Assembly: GCF_007097145.1 (NCBI RefSeq)
Contig: NZ_VJVZ01000003.1
Span: 62,001-126,000 of the forward strand
Origin: Flavobacterium zepuense
GTDB lineage: Bacteria; Bacteroidota; Bacteroidia; Flavobacteriales; Flavobacteriaceae
DNA: 64,000 nt
Direction of reading: 5' to 3'
The notes beneath the pieces are model-generated. The model was not told where the DNA came from, did no database searches, and saw nothing but the letters and a program-made list of their open reading frames with translations. Shown here piece after piece: positions 8,472-17,667 of the stretch; the stretch's first letter is position 1, and every line of letters starts with the position of its first letter. The position numbers and the translations under genes are program-made.

Positions 8472-8500
8472 AAAAAAGCATCTTCATGGATGCTTTTTTG
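8472..8500 (+). terminator. Intrinsic terminator
   Basis: AAAAAAGCATC / GATGCTTTTTT hairpin with a TTCATG-type loop, 33 bases after the stop of the single-helix membrane protein gene. Confidence 0.85.
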
Positions 8501-8776
8501 CATTTTGGGTTACGCCTACATACAAGCAATTTGTATTTGTGTAATTTATTACAATGTAGATAAATCTGGGTTTCATGATAATGATTATATATAAGATAAT
8601 AATTCAGATTGCTTCGTCGTTCCTCCTCAAAGACGGTGCGTGAAAAATGGAACCTGCAATACCCATTACCGTCTTCGCGAGCGTAGTATAACGAAGCGCG
8701 GCAATCTATTCTCGTCTGTAATAAAGCATGAGGAAGCCTCTGAACGAATTAATCAGACTGTAAAATTTTAAATATA
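8501..8776. other. Gene-free stretch holding a palindromic repeat
   Basis: The gap between two terminator hairpins holds AT-rich sequence and the palindromic element at 8606-8707. I see no ORF with coding character. The flanking hairpins share a GCATC/GATGC core, so the palindromic element may sit in a formerly single terminator region. Confidence 0.5.
8606..8707. repeat. Palindromic dispersed element, arms ending AGATTGC/GCAATCT
   Basis: The left arm (8606-8637, from AGATTGCTTCGTCGTTCC to AAAGACGGT) is a near reverse complement of the right arm (8668-8707, from ACCGTCTTCGCGAGCG to GAAGCGCGGCAATCT), with a loop of about 30 bases. The same words (AAGCAATCT, GTCTTTGCGAG) form the duplicated element at 52764-53002, but there the arms are in the opposite order. 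Higher GC than the surroundings. Probably a REP- or MITE-like non-coding repeat. Confidence 0.85.
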
Positions 8777-8802
8777 TGGCATCTTAACGGATGCCTTTTT
8801 TT
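8777..8802 (+). terminator. Terminator-like hairpin before a secreted-protein gene
   Basis: GGCATC / GATGCC stem with loop TTAACG and a T run. It lies directly in front of the next gene, so it insulates that gene or acts as an attenuator. Confidence 0.7.
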
Positions 8803-8816
8803 ATTTATGTTTGTTT

Positions 8817-9434
8817 ATGAAAACTTGCCTTATGAAAAACATATTACTTCTTTGCCTCTTGCTTGTCGGAACACATACCGCTTTAGCCCAAAAAACATTT
8901 AACAGCAAAGCATATGGTTTTTCTATCCTGAAACCGGAGCGCTGGATTGAAATAACATCTGAAAGTATCCAGAAAAACCTTGAAAAAGCAGGTGCAGGCC
9001 AGAAAAAACTGGATGAGCTTTTAAAACAGGAAAAAAATGGCGTATTGGTTACATCCTACTACAAGTATCCCATTAAGGCACATAAAGGCATTATCCCAAC
9101 AGTAAAAGTTACATTGCGCACTAACCCTTTTACAAATTTTGAAGCTTTTAAAGCGGCTGTAACCAATACATCCGACCTTAAAAAAATGTTTCCCGACCTT
9201 GAAATTATAGATGCCCCTCAGGTTGTAACCGTAGGCGGCGTTAAGGGGCTTTATTTTTCGTGCAAATTTACCCTCGACCTTAAAAACGGAACGGTTATGA
9301 AGATAAGGAGCCGATCGTATTCTTTACCTTATAAGAACAAATTTTACCAGATCAACTTACAAGACGGGCAAACCGAAGAAGATTGTACAGCCCTGTTTAA
9401 TGCATTAATTAAGAGCATTAAAATAGGATTTTAA
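8817..9434 (+). CDS. Secreted protein of unknown function
   Basis: About 205 residues with a clear Sec signal (MKNILLLCLLLVGTHTALAQ) cleaved after AQ. The ATG at 8832 gives the most compact signal; 8817 is also possible, and a TTG at 8811 is unlikely. The mature protein (SKAYGFSILKPERWIEI, then VTLRTNPFTNFEAFKAA, then GVKGLYFSCKFTL and YSLPYKNKFYQINLQDG) has the look of the PsbP/DcrB-like fold that recognises or stabilises outer-envelope partners; this is a weak resemblance only. It lies alone between a terminator-like hairpin and parC, which is convergent. Confidence 0.65.
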   Translation: MKTCLMKNILLLCLLLVGTHTALAQKTFNSKAYGFSILKPERWIEITSESIQKNLEKAGAGQKKLDELLKQEKNGVLVTSYYKYPIKAHKGIIPTVKVTLRTNPFTNFEAFKAAVTNTSDLKKMFPDLEIIDAPQVVTVGGVKGLYFSCKFTLDLKNGTVMKIRSRSYSLPYKNKFYQINLQDGQTEEDCTALFNALIKSIKIGF

Positions 9435-9691
9435 TTAGCAACAGCATTACAGAGGCTTACTATCTATTGAATGAAAATAGTTGCTAAATTTACTTTTCAA
9501 TCAATCGTAAGCCATGAAAAATCCTATCTACACTGTTCCCGTTCATTATTGCCACTATATTTTTTTTCCCTACTGCAATGATATTATTGGCAAATGGCAA
9601 TTAGGTTATTAGAAGATAAAAATTTTAAATATAACGTATCTTTGTAAACTGCCCCAAAAAGTTAGATACTATTTAGGGCAGGTGCTTTATG
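9435..9691. other. Gap with possible gene and IS remnants
   Basis: A 33-codon frame at 9513-9611 (MKNPIYTVPVHYC) reads like a damaged signal peptide in a shifted frame. At 9648-9678, CTGCCCCAAAAAGTTAGA with a distal GGGCAG resembles terminal repeats of IS3-family elements, but no transposase is present. A promoter-like TATCTTTG sits at 9637-9644 with no gene behind it. Probably decayed sequence. Confidence 0.3.
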
Positions 9692-12334
9692 TTACTCTAA
9701 ACTCAGGGTTATCTGTCCGTCATCATCAAGGTTTATATCATTATCATCCGTAATATCCGTTTCGCCCCTAACTTCCATCTCCTCCGGAATTTCTTCCACA
9801 GGCGGATCGTAAGGCAAGGGTTCTAACAGGCTTATTTGTTTTAGCTTATCGGCAGTTAACACATTACCAATTGCTTTTATGCCTTTTACGGCAATAAAAT
9901 TCTCCAAGTCAACCGTAAGGTTTTCTTTCTGGATGCCTTTTACCTTAGCAAAAACCACTTCGGCCAAAGGCCTGTAATCGGTAGATACTATTTCCAGCTG
10001 CGATTTAGGATGCTCTGTAATAAAGGTTTCCTCTTTATTTTCATTCTCAACCAAAAATCGTTTTATAAAATAACGTTCTTTCTCACCATCAAAATAAATG
10101 GCCGAAATGGGCTTTTTAGGCACCCATTTTTCCAACACAATCATGCCCTCATCAAAATGCGTTGTAAGTTCCGGTATAATGGTTTTAACCTTGCCACTCT
10201 GGTTGATAATAAGCAGCCTGTCGTTAGGGCGGAATTCACCCAGCAGCTCTCCCCTGCCATCAACATTAAGGCGGTGTACGGTATCATCAAACCAAACCCT
10301 TCGCGGTTTTAAGGTAGAGATACCCTTTTCCTTAAGCTCAATTTTCTTGATGGGATATTTGCTTACCGTATTACCACGGGAAGCACGCCCTTTAATGGCT
10401 ATGGTAGAGAAATCAAGGTCGAATTTAAGCTTCTTAACGCTGCCTACCTGGCGCAATAATACAGTAACCACTTCGGCTTCACCATTAGGGTTATCCGAAA
10501 AATAAAGTACCATAGAGTTGGCGGTACCGGCAGAAAGATCGTACACCTTATCGCGTGTTACTCCCGACACATTAAATCGCTTAACATACGATGGCCCCGA
10601 CTTGCCGTCGCGATAGATCATGTTGTATATAGTGCGCTTATCGTTCTTATCAAACACCGCAACGTGTATAATATCTTTACCCACAAAGGTTTTTACATCT
10701 ACTTTAGTGATCATCATGCTGCCATTACGTAAAAATACGATAACATCATCAATATCACTACAGTCGGCAACGTACTCGTCTTTTTTAAGGCCGGTACCCA
10801 CAAAGCCCTCTTCTTTATTTACGTAAAGTTTGGTGTTACGCAATACCACCTTGGTAGCCTCGATAGTATCAAAGCTACGTAACTCGGTTTTACGTTCACG
10901 GCCTTTACCGTAACGGTCTTTAAGTCCCTGAAAATAAGTAATGGTAAAATCTATAATGTGCTCCAGGTGGTGTTTAACCTGCTCTATCTCGCCTTCCAGC
11001 GCCTCGATTTTTTCCTGTGCTTTGTCAATATCAAATTTTGAGATACGCTTAATCCTGATCTCTGTAAGGCGTACTATGTCCTCCTCTGTAACAGCACGTT
11101 TTAAATGACCGGTAAAAGGCTTAAGGCCTTCGTCTATGGCTTTGATAACGCCTTCCCATGTTTCTTCTTCCTCAATAGCGCGGTATACGCGGTTTTCGAT
11201 AAATATACGCTCCAGTGACTGAAAATGCCAGCTTTCTTCTAACTCATCTAATTGGATTTCGAGCTCGCGCTTAAGTAAATCGACCGTGCGGTGGGTAGAT
11301 ATCTTAAGCATGTGCGATACCCCCACGAACAACGGTTTATGGTCTTCGATAACGCAGCCCAGCGGCGCTACCGATGTTTCGCAGGCAGTAAAGGCAAATA
11401 GTGCATCGATGGTTTTATCCGGAGATACGCCCGGCGGCAGGTGAATCAAGATCTCAACCTCGGCTGCCGTGTTATCTTCTATTTTTTTAACCTTTATCTT
11501 ACCTTTCTCGTTCGCTTTAAGTATACTGTCTATTAAGGTTGTAGTATTTGTACTAAAAGGTATTTGGGTAATAACAAGGGTACTTTTATCTAACTGTGCA
11601 ATTTTAGCACGCACACGCACACGGCCCCCACGGGCACCATCATTATAGGCATTAACATCAGCAATACCCGCCGTAGGAAAGTCAGGATATATGGTAAATG
11701 GCTTGCCCTTTAATATTTTTATGGACGCATCTATAAGCTCGTTAAAATTATGCGGAAGCACCTTGGTAGATAAACCCACGGCAATACCCTCGGCACCCTG
11801 AGCTAATAGCAACGGGAACTTTACAGGCAGGTTTATAGGCTCATTTCTACGTCCATCATATGATGATTGCCAAGGCGTTATCTTAGGGCTATAAAGTACC
11901 TCTAACGCAAATTTAGAAAGGCGCGCCTCTATATAACGCGACGCCGCAGCGCCATCGCCGGTAAGTATGTTACCCCAGTTACCCTGAGTATCTATAAGCA
12001 GTTCTTTCTGGCCTATTTGCACCATTGCATCGCCAATACTGGCATCGCCGTGCGGGTGGTACTGCATGGTATGCCCCACTACATTGGCAACCTTGTTGTA
12101 GCGGCCATCGTCAAGTTCCTTAAGCGAGTGCATAATCCTGCGCTGCACGGGCTTAAACCCATCCTCTATGGCAGGTACGGCACGCTCAAGGATAACGTAA
12201 GAAGCATAATCCAGAAACCACTCTTTGTACATACCGGTTACTTTGGTAATAACATCGCCCGACTCTGAACTACTGTCTTCTCTATTGTAAAAATGTTCTC
12301 CTTCTTTTAAAGGCTCTAAATTGTCTTCGCTCAT
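9692..12334 (-). CDS. parC: DNA topoisomerase IV subunit A
   Basis: The DNA-breaking subunit of type IIA topoisomerase, working with the ParE protein encoded just upstream to decatenate chromosomes. The 880-residue protein has the breakage-reunion domain with active-site Tyr134 in AASRYIEARLSKF, preceded by DGFKPVQRR and HPHGDASIGDAM. This is followed by a coiled-coil stretch near residue 440 and a C-terminal beta-pinwheel region ending in an acidic tail (DDNDINLDDDGQ). The GyrA-box of gyrase is not evident, which favours ParC. The gap to parE is 107 bases on the same strand, consistent with an operon. Confidence 0.93.
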   Translation of the reverse strand: MSEDNLEPLKEGEHFYNREDSSSESGDVITKVTGMYKEWFLDYASYVILERAVPAIEDGFKPVQRRIMHSLKELDDGRYNKVANVVGHTMQYHPHGDASIGDAMVQIGQKELLIDTQGNWGNILTGDGAAASRYIEARLSKFALEVLYSPKITPWQSSYDGRRNEPINLPVKFPLLLAQGAEGIAVGLSTKVLPHNFNELIDASIKILKGKPFTIYPDFPTAGIADVNAYNDGARGGRVRVRAKIAQLDKSTLVITQIPFSTNTTTLIDSILKANEKGKIKVKKIEDNTAAEVEILIHLPPGVSPDKTIDALFAFTACETSVAPLGCVIEDHKPLFVGVSHMLKISTHRTVDLLKRELEIQLDELEESWHFQSLERIFIENRVYRAIEEEETWEGVIKAIDEGLKPFTGHLKRAVTEEDIVRLTEIRIKRISKFDIDKAQEKIEALEGEIEQVKHHLEHIIDFTITYFQGLKDRYGKGRERKTELRSFDTIEATKVVLRNTKLYVNKEEGFVGTGLKKDEYVADCSDIDDVIVFLRNGSMMITKVDVKTFVGKDIIHVAVFDKNDKRTIYNMIYRDGKSGPSYVKRFNVSGVTRDKVYDLSAGTANSMVLYFSDNPNGEAEVVTVLLRQVGSVKKLKFDLDFSTIAIKGRASRGNTVSKYPIKKIELKEKGISTLKPRRVWFDDTVHRLNVDGRGELLGEFRPNDRLLIINQSGKVKTIIPELTTHFDEGMIVLEKWVPKKPISAIYFDGEKERYFIKRFLVENENKEETFITEHPKSQLEIVSTDYRPLAEVVFAKVKGIQKENLTVDLENFIAVKGIKAIGNVLTADKLKQISLLEPLPYDPPVEEIPEEMEVRGETDITDDNDINLDDDGQITLSLE

Positions 12335-12441
12335 TTATTTCTTTCAAACGGTATTTGAAATATTTTTATTCCTTTTTGTGAAGACGCATTCTATGCGCCT
12401 CTACTGCCTGCCAACTGCCACTGAAAACTGATTGCTTTCTC

Positions 12442-14295
12442 CTATTCCCCAACAACATCAAGTTCTACTTTAAGGTTATTGATAATAAACTCCTGCCTGT
12501 CGGGCGTGTTCTTGCCCATGTAAAATTCTAACAGGGTTTGGATTGATGTGGCATTATCCAGCAAAACCGGGTCAAGCCTTATGTCTTGCCCAATAAAGTG
12601 TTTAAACTCATCGGGAGATATCTCTCCCAAACCTTTAAATCGGGTTATCTCGGGCTTTCCTTTTAGTTTTTCTATGGCAGCACGACGCTCATCGTCGCTG
12701 TAGCAGTAAATAGTTTCTTTTTTATTACGCACACGGAAAAGCGGTGTCTGTAAAATGTACAAATGGTTCTCTTTTATCAGCTCCGGAAAGAACTGTAAAA
12801 AGAAGGTTATCAACAGCAGGCGGATGTGCATACCATCTACGTCGGCATCCGTTGCAATTACAATGTTGTTGTAACGCAGGTTCTCCATTTCTTCTTCAAT
12901 ATCCAATGCAGCCTGCAGAAGATTAAACTCCTCGTTTTCGTACACGATCTTTTTGGTCATACCGTACGAGTTTAGCGGCTTACCCCTAAGGCTGAAAACC
13001 GCCTGGGTGTTAACATCCCTCGATTTGGTAATAGACCCCGAAGCCGAATCCCCCTCAGTGATGAACATGGTACTTTCTAAACTGCGCGGATTTTTAGAGT
13101 CGGTTAAGTGCACGCGGCAATCGCGCAGTTTTTTGTTGTGAAGGCTGGCTTTTTTAGCCCTGTCTTTTGCTAATTTACGAATACCACTAAGCTCTTTACG
13201 CTCGCGTTCGGCCTGTAGTATTTTTTTAAGTAATGCATCGGCCGTTTCCGGGTTGCGGTGCAAAAAGTTATCGAGCTTGTTCTTTACAAAGTCGTTTACA
13301 AAGGTTCGTACCGATGGTGCTTCCGGCCCCATATCGGTAGAGCCCAGCTTGGTTTTGGTTTGCGACTCAAATACAGGCTCCTCCACCTTAACGCTTATAG
13401 CACTCACGATAGATTTACGAATGTCTGACGCTTCAAAACTCTTGTTGTAAAACTCTTTTATAGTGCGCACAATAGCCTCCCTGAAGGCACCTAAGTGCGT
13501 ACCGCCCTGCGTAGTATTTTGCCCATTTACAAACGAATAATACTCTTCGCTGTACTGGGTTTTACTGTGTGTCATGGCAATCTCGATATCTTCATCTTTA
13601 AGATGGATGATATCATAAATACGGTCATCCTCGGCAATGGTTTCGCCAAGGAGGTCTTTTAGCCCGTTTTCGCTAAAGTATTTTTCGCCATTGTAAATTA
13701 TTGTAAGCCCTGTATTTAGGTAACAATAATTTTTAAGCATTTTTATAATGTACTCGTTACGGTACTTGTAATTCTTAAAAATGGTTTCATCTGCGGTAAA
13801 GGTCACCTTGGTACCCTTACGCTTGGTAGTTTCTACAACCGCCTCCTCTATGGTAAGGTTACCCGCAGAGAATTCGGCAGCCTTTAGCTGGTTATCCCTA
13901 ACCGACTCTACCCTGAAATAATTAGACAAGGCATTAACCGCCTTGGTACCTACACCGTTTAGGCCGACCGATTTTTTAAATGCTTTTGAGTCGTACTTAC
14001 CACCAGTGTTCATTTTAGAAACCACATCGATAACTTTGCCCAGCGGAATACCACGGCCAAAATCGCGTACACTAACGGTTTTGTCTTTAAGCGTAACCTC
14101 TATTGTTTTACCGGTGCCCATAACAAACTCATCTATAGAGTTGTCTATCACCTCTTTAATTAATATGTAAATACCATCATCCGGAGACGACCCATCGCCC
14201 AGCTTACCAATGTACATACCGGGGCGCATACGGATATGCTCCTTCCAGTCGAGCGAACGTATGTTGTCTTCGGTATACAAATTTTCCTCGGCCAT
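12442..14295 (-). CDS. parE: DNA topoisomerase IV subunit B
   Basis: The ATPase subunit of topoisomerase IV (617 residues). It has the GHKL ATPase domain ([49 protein letters not shown]), a transducer domain, and the TOPRIM domain with EGDSASG, LRGKPLN and [10 protein letters not shown]. Length and the lack of the extra insert typical of Gram-negative GyrB favour ParE. It is the first gene of the parE-parC pair. Confidence 0.93.
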   Translation of the reverse strand: MAEENLYTEDNIRSLDWKEHIRMRPGMYIGKLGDGSSPDDGIYILIKEVIDNSIDEFVMGTGKTIEVTLKDKTVSVRDFGRGIPLGKVIDVVSKMNTGGKYDSKAFKKSVGLNGVGTKAVNALSNYFRVESVRDNQLKAAEFSAGNLTIEEAVVETTKRKGTKVTFTADETIFKNYKYRNEYIIKMLKNYCYLNTGLTIIYNGEKYFSENGLKDLLGETIAEDDRIYDIIHLKDEDIEIAMTHSKTQYSEEYYSFVNGQNTTQGGTHLGAFREAIVRTIKEFYNKSFEASDIRKSIVSAISVKVEEPVFESQTKTKLGSTDMGPEAPSVRTFVNDFVKNKLDNFLHRNPETADALLKKILQAERERKELSGIRKLAKDRAKKASLHNKKLRDCRVHLTDSKNPRSLESTMFITEGDSASGSITKSRDVNTQAVFSLRGKPLNSYGMTKKIVYENEEFNLLQAALDIEEEMENLRYNNIVIATDADVDGMHIRLLLITFFLQFFPELIKENHLYILQTPLFRVRNKKETIYCYSDDERRAAIEKLKGKPEITRFKGLGEISPDEFKHFIGQDIRLDPVLLDNATSIQTLLEFYMGKNTPDRQEFIINNLKVELDVVGE

Positions 14296-14411
14296 AAAAT
14301 TTTGTGGATTTTCTGCTAATATAGCGCAAATGCAGAAAAAATGAAAGCCGGAAGCAAAGAAAATTTTTAATTTTCCTTAACATTCCGGCTCCTGATTTTT
14401 AGAAAGAACGG

Positions 14412-15383
14412 TTACTTGTTTATCCTGTAACCCGCAACTGATTTTTGGTTGATGTAAATGGTTAGCGTACCGGCAATGTTGGCCTGCACAGGCACATCAA
14501 ACTCAGCAATACCGCCATTTGTAGTATAGTTTACCTCTTTAATTATCCTGTCTTTGCTAAAAGCGTAATGTACTTTATCGCCTGCTTTCAGGTTTTTGAT
14601 CTTAAACGGGATAACACTTGTTTTTTGATTGCTGAACGAGCCCATATCCGGGCTTGTAAAGGTGTAGCCATCCATAAGATAATTACCGTAATATAGCGGC
14701 AGGTTAGCAAAATCCTGCTCCGTCTTATTGGTTAACAGCCATTTTTTATCATCAGGGAAATGGTTCAGGAAGAACACATTAGGCTCGGCAAAGAAATAGC
14801 CGTCGTTAAACTTAAATTCAAAAGCAGGCTTCTCCCCTGTTACAACGCCCGATGCCCAGGTGGTATCCAGCAGTTTCCATTCGCCATTTACTTTTACGGC
14901 ATTCCAAGCGTGGTCGTTAGCGCCGGGTGCCTTGCCAATGTGCGCCGGGTGCGATTTTGATGTTCCCGGAACGATAACCGCCTCCAAGCCGGCTTTCTCG
15001 GCCACCACGGCAAATAGCGTGGAGTATCCCTCACAAACCCCTTTTTTAGACTTTAGCGTCTTGATAGCGAGATCTTCCTTAAACTTTTTTTGTTGTGCCA
15101 GTTTTTCTTCCTGCGTGCGGAAACTATATGCCACAGGGCGCTCATTAACGCCATAAGCCGCAAGGTCGTAGCGTACGTTAATGGCAATCCAGGTAAATAT
15201 GGCGCGTGCCTTATCGGCATCCGTTTTAAAGTCGGCTTTAACCTGATTAGCAAATTTATCGGTATCAGAAAATACTTTGGGGTAGGCTTTAACGGTATTG
15301 TCTACTTTTGCAAAATCCTGGGCATGTACCATGCCTGAAATGAGCAAAAGTGTTATATAAATGAGTTTAGATATCTTTTTCAT
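14412..15383 (-). CDS. Secreted transglutaminase-like protein
   Basis: A 323-residue protein with a Sec signal (MKKISKLIYITLLLISGMVHAQ) and a transglutaminase-like fold. The papain-like triad is visible: Cys117 in KGVCEGYSTLF, His158 in NDHAWNAVKV and Asp173 in WKLLDTTWASG. The N-terminal helix FTWIAINVRYD also fits the family. The C-terminal third is beta-rich and likely an Ig-like domain. In bacteria such proteins are usually periplasmic or secreted proteases or cross-linkers; the substrate is unknown. It is separated from the upstream DUF2459 gene by a palindromic spacer. Confidence 0.82.
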   Translation of the reverse strand: MKKISKLIYITLLLISGMVHAQDFAKVDNTVKAYPKVFSDTDKFANQVKADFKTDADKARAIFTWIAINVRYDLAAYGVNERPVAYSFRTQEEKLAQQKKFKEDLAIKTLKSKKGVCEGYSTLFAVVAEKAGLEAVIVPGTSKSHPAHIGKAPGANDHAWNAVKVNGEWKLLDTTWASGVVTGEKPAFEFKFNDGYFFAEPNVFFLNHFPDDKKWLLTNKTEQDFANLPLYYGNYLMDGYTFTSPDMGSFSNQKTSVIPFKIKNLKAGDKVHYAFSKDRIIKEVNYTTNGGIAEFDVPVQANIAGTLTIYINQKSVAGYRINK

Positions 15384-15414
15384 GCCCTACAATATTCAAA
15401 TATCTTGCCAAAAA

Positions 15415-15500
15415 AAAAAGTGGCTAAGTTGCAAAGTAGCTAAGTTGCAGAGTACCTTATAAGTTTTAAACTTTGAAACTTAGCTCTTTGCAACTATGTA
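15415..15500. repeat. Intergenic word-repeat palindrome
   Basis: Repeated words GGCTAAGTTGCAAAGTA and GCTAAGTTGCAGAG on the left pair with CTTTGAAACTTAGCTCTTTGCAACT on the right, around TAAGTTTTAAACTT. It lies at the 3' end of the DUF2459 gene (minus strand) and may act as a terminator. Same style as 4922-4986, 19183-19262, 45678-45774 and 46438-46505. Confidence 0.6.
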
Positions 15501-15502
15501 AC

Positions 15503-16195
15503 TTACTCGCGATAATGCGTAAATATATCCCCTTCATAGGGTGTCCATAATGCAGCCTTTTGGTGGGCTGATTTTAGGGCATTGTTAGCCCAGGTATTGC
15601 AGGTGTAAAACAGGCTGTACTTGCGGTTGGCTTCGTAAAAAGCATCGTACTTGCCATAGCTTTGGTTAGCTATCCAGAGTACTTTTTTACCTTCATCATA
15701 TTGAAAGCTTTCGCTAATGTACTTTACCAAATCCTGGTAGTCTTTTTGAGTTATCATAATCTTAACACACTCATTATCTTCCTTAACCGTTTTATAAAAC
15801 TTGGTGTGCATGGCCGATGTACCCAAATAAAAAGCCGCTTTAAATGCCGTGCTGGCCTTAAGGTCGCTCCACTCAGGCGTATCAAGGTAAAAGCCCTTGT
15901 CTCCCCAGCCAAATGCCATATAGGTGGCAACACTATCCTTCGCTTTGGTTTGTGTGTACAGGATATCTTTGGTCCAGTCTTTTATATTATTTTTGATAGG
16001 AACCATAATATCGGTATGCACCCCGTTAGAGTTGATGTAAATAGCTACATCCCCACCCTTTTCGGGCTTGGTATTTACAGGGATATGCGAAAGTATAAGA
16101 ACCGCTAATAAGTAAACTACGATAAATGCGAAAATGGCCAGTACAAACTTGCCTATAAATTTTAGAACACGCTTAAGCTTTTTGCCCATAATCAA
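15503..16195 (-). CDS. TIGR02117 / DUF2459 family membrane-anchored protein
   Basis: A 230-residue protein with an N-terminal membrane helix (FIGKFVLAIFAFIVVYLLAVLIL) and a periplasmic domain with the DUF2459 landmarks NSNGVHTDIMVP, MAFGWGDKGFYLDTPEW and FYTCNTWANNALKSA. His in NGVHTD and Cys in YTCNTW are reminiscent of a NlpC/P60-like hydrolase arrangement, but function is unknown. The ATG at 16195 or 16189 lies inside the 3' end of the FMN reductase gene (overlap of about 20 bases), so the two are translationally linked. Confidence 0.82.
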   Translation of the reverse strand: MIMGKKLKRVLKFIGKFVLAIFAFIVVYLLAVLILSHIPVNTKPEKGGDVAIYINSNGVHTDIMVPIKNNIKDWTKDILYTQTKAKDSVATYMAFGWGDKGFYLDTPEWSDLKASTAFKAAFYLGTSAMHTKFYKTVKEDNECVKIMITQKDYQDLVKYISESFQYDEGKKVLWIANQSYGKYDAFYEANRKYSLFYTCNTWANNALKSAHQKAALWTPYEGDIFTHYRE

Positions 16196-16712
16196 AATTG
16201 GTTATAATTTGTTGTAACGCATCATCATACTCTTTATTGGATATTTTACCGGCCGATTTATCAAAATTTTCTTCGAAGCTGGGTAGCGAGAAGGTTGCAC
16301 GTATGTTGCCTCCGTACCATGCAAGGCTAATTTTAGCTGCTTCGAGTGCATTTTTACCGCCGTGCTTGCCCGGGGAAGTAGACATTAATAACAATGGCTT
16401 ATTATCGTACACCAGCTTTTTTTGGCGTGATGCCCAATCGTAAATATTTTTAAAGGCAGCGGTTAGCCCAGCATTATGTTCGGCAACAGAGATTACCAGA
16501 ATATCAGCACCTTCTATCTTATCTAAAAAAGTACGGGCAACGGGCGGCTGGCCAATAAGCTTTTCCCTATCTACACTAAATAGTGGAAGCTCGTAATCGT
16601 TAAGGTCGAGTATCTCGGTTTCCACATCATTAAAAAGGCTGGCGGCATAGGTTGCCAGTTGTTTGTTTATAGAGTGTTTGCTGCTGCTTCCGGCAAAGGC
16701 TAATAGTTTCAT
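16173..16712 (-). CDS. NADPH-dependent FMN reductase family protein
   Basis: A 179-residue flavodoxin-fold protein. It has the family phosphate loop AFAGSSSKHSINKQLA at the N-terminus, EHNAGLTAAFKNIYDW (the flavin-binding GxxxxxKNxxDW motif) and a central LLLMSTSPGKHGG loop. It likely reduces FMN, quinones or azo compounds with NAD(P)H in the cytoplasm. It overlaps the DUF2459 gene at its 3' end. Confidence 0.88.
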   Translation of the reverse strand: MKLLAFAGSSSKHSINKQLATYAASLFNDVETEILDLNDYELPLFSVDREKLIGQPPVARTFLDKIEGADILVISVAEHNAGLTAAFKNIYDWASRQKKLVYDNKPLLLMSTSPGKHGGKNALEAAKISLAWYGGNIRATFSLPSFEENFDKSAGKISNKEYDDALQQIITNFDYGQKA

Positions 16713-16844
16713 AGTGTTTATTTGATATTGTTAGGCTAATGTAAGAAAAAGTGAGTTATTACACTACAGTAACTTTTACTTGTTAGCAATGTGAATTTTC
16801 TTATTTTCGTACAGATTACAACTTATCAAATAATCAATATAGAT

Positions 16845-17291
16845 ATGATAATTCGTGAGGCACTTGTAAGCGACATAAAACAAATTCAGAAAGTTAGAAA
16901 TTCTGTTATAGAAAACCCGCTCTCAAACCCGGACCTTGTAACCGACCAGGATTGTGAGGAATTTATGACCGTAAGAGGGAAAGGCTGGGTTTGTGAAATT
17001 GACGGAAAAATTGTTGGCTTTTCTATTGCCGACCTTAAAGATAACAACATTTGGGCATTGTTTGTCCAGCCCGGATTTGACAAACAAGGCATTGGCCGGA
17101 AATTGCACGATGTAATGCTTAACTGGTATTTTAGCCAAACAAAAAATACTGTATGGTTGGGTACTGCGCCCGGTACAAGGGCCGAACTTTTTTACAGAAA
17201 ATCTGGCTGGATAGAAATTGGCATGCACGGTAAAGGCGAAATAAAATTTGAAATGACTTTTGATAATTGGGCCAATATTTATACGCAGTAA
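16845..17291 (+). CDS. GNAT family N-acetyltransferase
   Basis: A 149-residue single-domain acetyltransferase. The acetyl-CoA loop is QPGFDKQGIGRKLHD (residues 75-89), followed by the TAPGTRAELFYRKSGW segment typical of GNAT motif B. The start at 16845 (MIIREALVSDI) is chosen because GNAT folds begin with this first beta strand; an upstream GTG at 16791 would add an unsupported extension. The acceptor substrate is unknown. It sits just before the toxin-antitoxin pair but ends 52 bases earlier. Confidence 0.85.
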   Translation: MIIREALVSDIKQIQKVRNSVIENPLSNPDLVTDQDCEEFMTVRGKGWVCEIDGKIVGFSIADLKDNNIWALFVQPGFDKQGIGRKLHDVMLNWYFSQTKNTVWLGTAPGTRAELFYRKSGWIEIGMHGKGEIKFEMTFDNWANIYTQ

Positions 17292-17331
17292 GAATAATTA
17301 TAAAAAATATTTAATATTGGGCTAAACTTCA

Positions 17332-17339
17332 TAAATTTG
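17332..17339 (+). promoter_or_regulatory. -7 box of the mntA-hepT operon
   Basis: TAAATTTG, an exact TAnnTTTG match, ends only 4 bases before the mntA ATG, so the transcript would be leaderless or nearly so. A matching -33 TTTG at the usual distance is not clear. Confidence 0.5.
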
Positions 17340-17343
17340 AAGC

Positions 17344-17667
17344 ATGGCATTACCAATAGAAATAGAGAGCAAAAAAAATAAACTGACTGAACTTTGTGAA
17401 AAATACAGAGTAATCAGGCTTTTTGTATTTGGTTCTTTATCTGATGGAAGTTTTAATTCTGAAAAAAGCGATGTAGACCTTTTAGCAGAATTAGAAGAAG
17501 AAAATCCGGTTAAAAAAGGCGAGAATATTATGATGTTGTGGGCAGACCTTGAAAAATTGTTTTCCCGAAAAGTAGATTTACTTACATCTGCCAAAATGCG
17601 TAATCCATATCTTCAAAAACAAATAGACAGCACTAAACAACTTATTTATGACAGAAAGAGCTCGTAA
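17344..17667 (+). CDS. mntA: MntA-type nucleotidyltransferase antitoxin
   Basis: A minimal nucleotidyltransferase of 107 residues. The catalytic signature is G30-S31 (VFGSLSDG) followed, after eleven residues, by D43-V-D45 (KSDVDLLAELEE). In characterised HepT-MntA systems this enzyme transfers AMP to the HEPN toxin and inactivates it. It overlaps hepT by 20 bases, antitoxin first, the usual order. The gene and its partner look more AT-rich than their neighbours, which fits horizontal transfer. Confidence 0.88.
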   Translation: MALPIEIESKKNKLTELCEKYRVIRLFVFGSLSDGSFNSEKSDVDLLAELEEENPVKKGENIMMLWADLEKLFSRKVDLLTSAKMRNPYLQKQIDSTKQLIYDRKSS

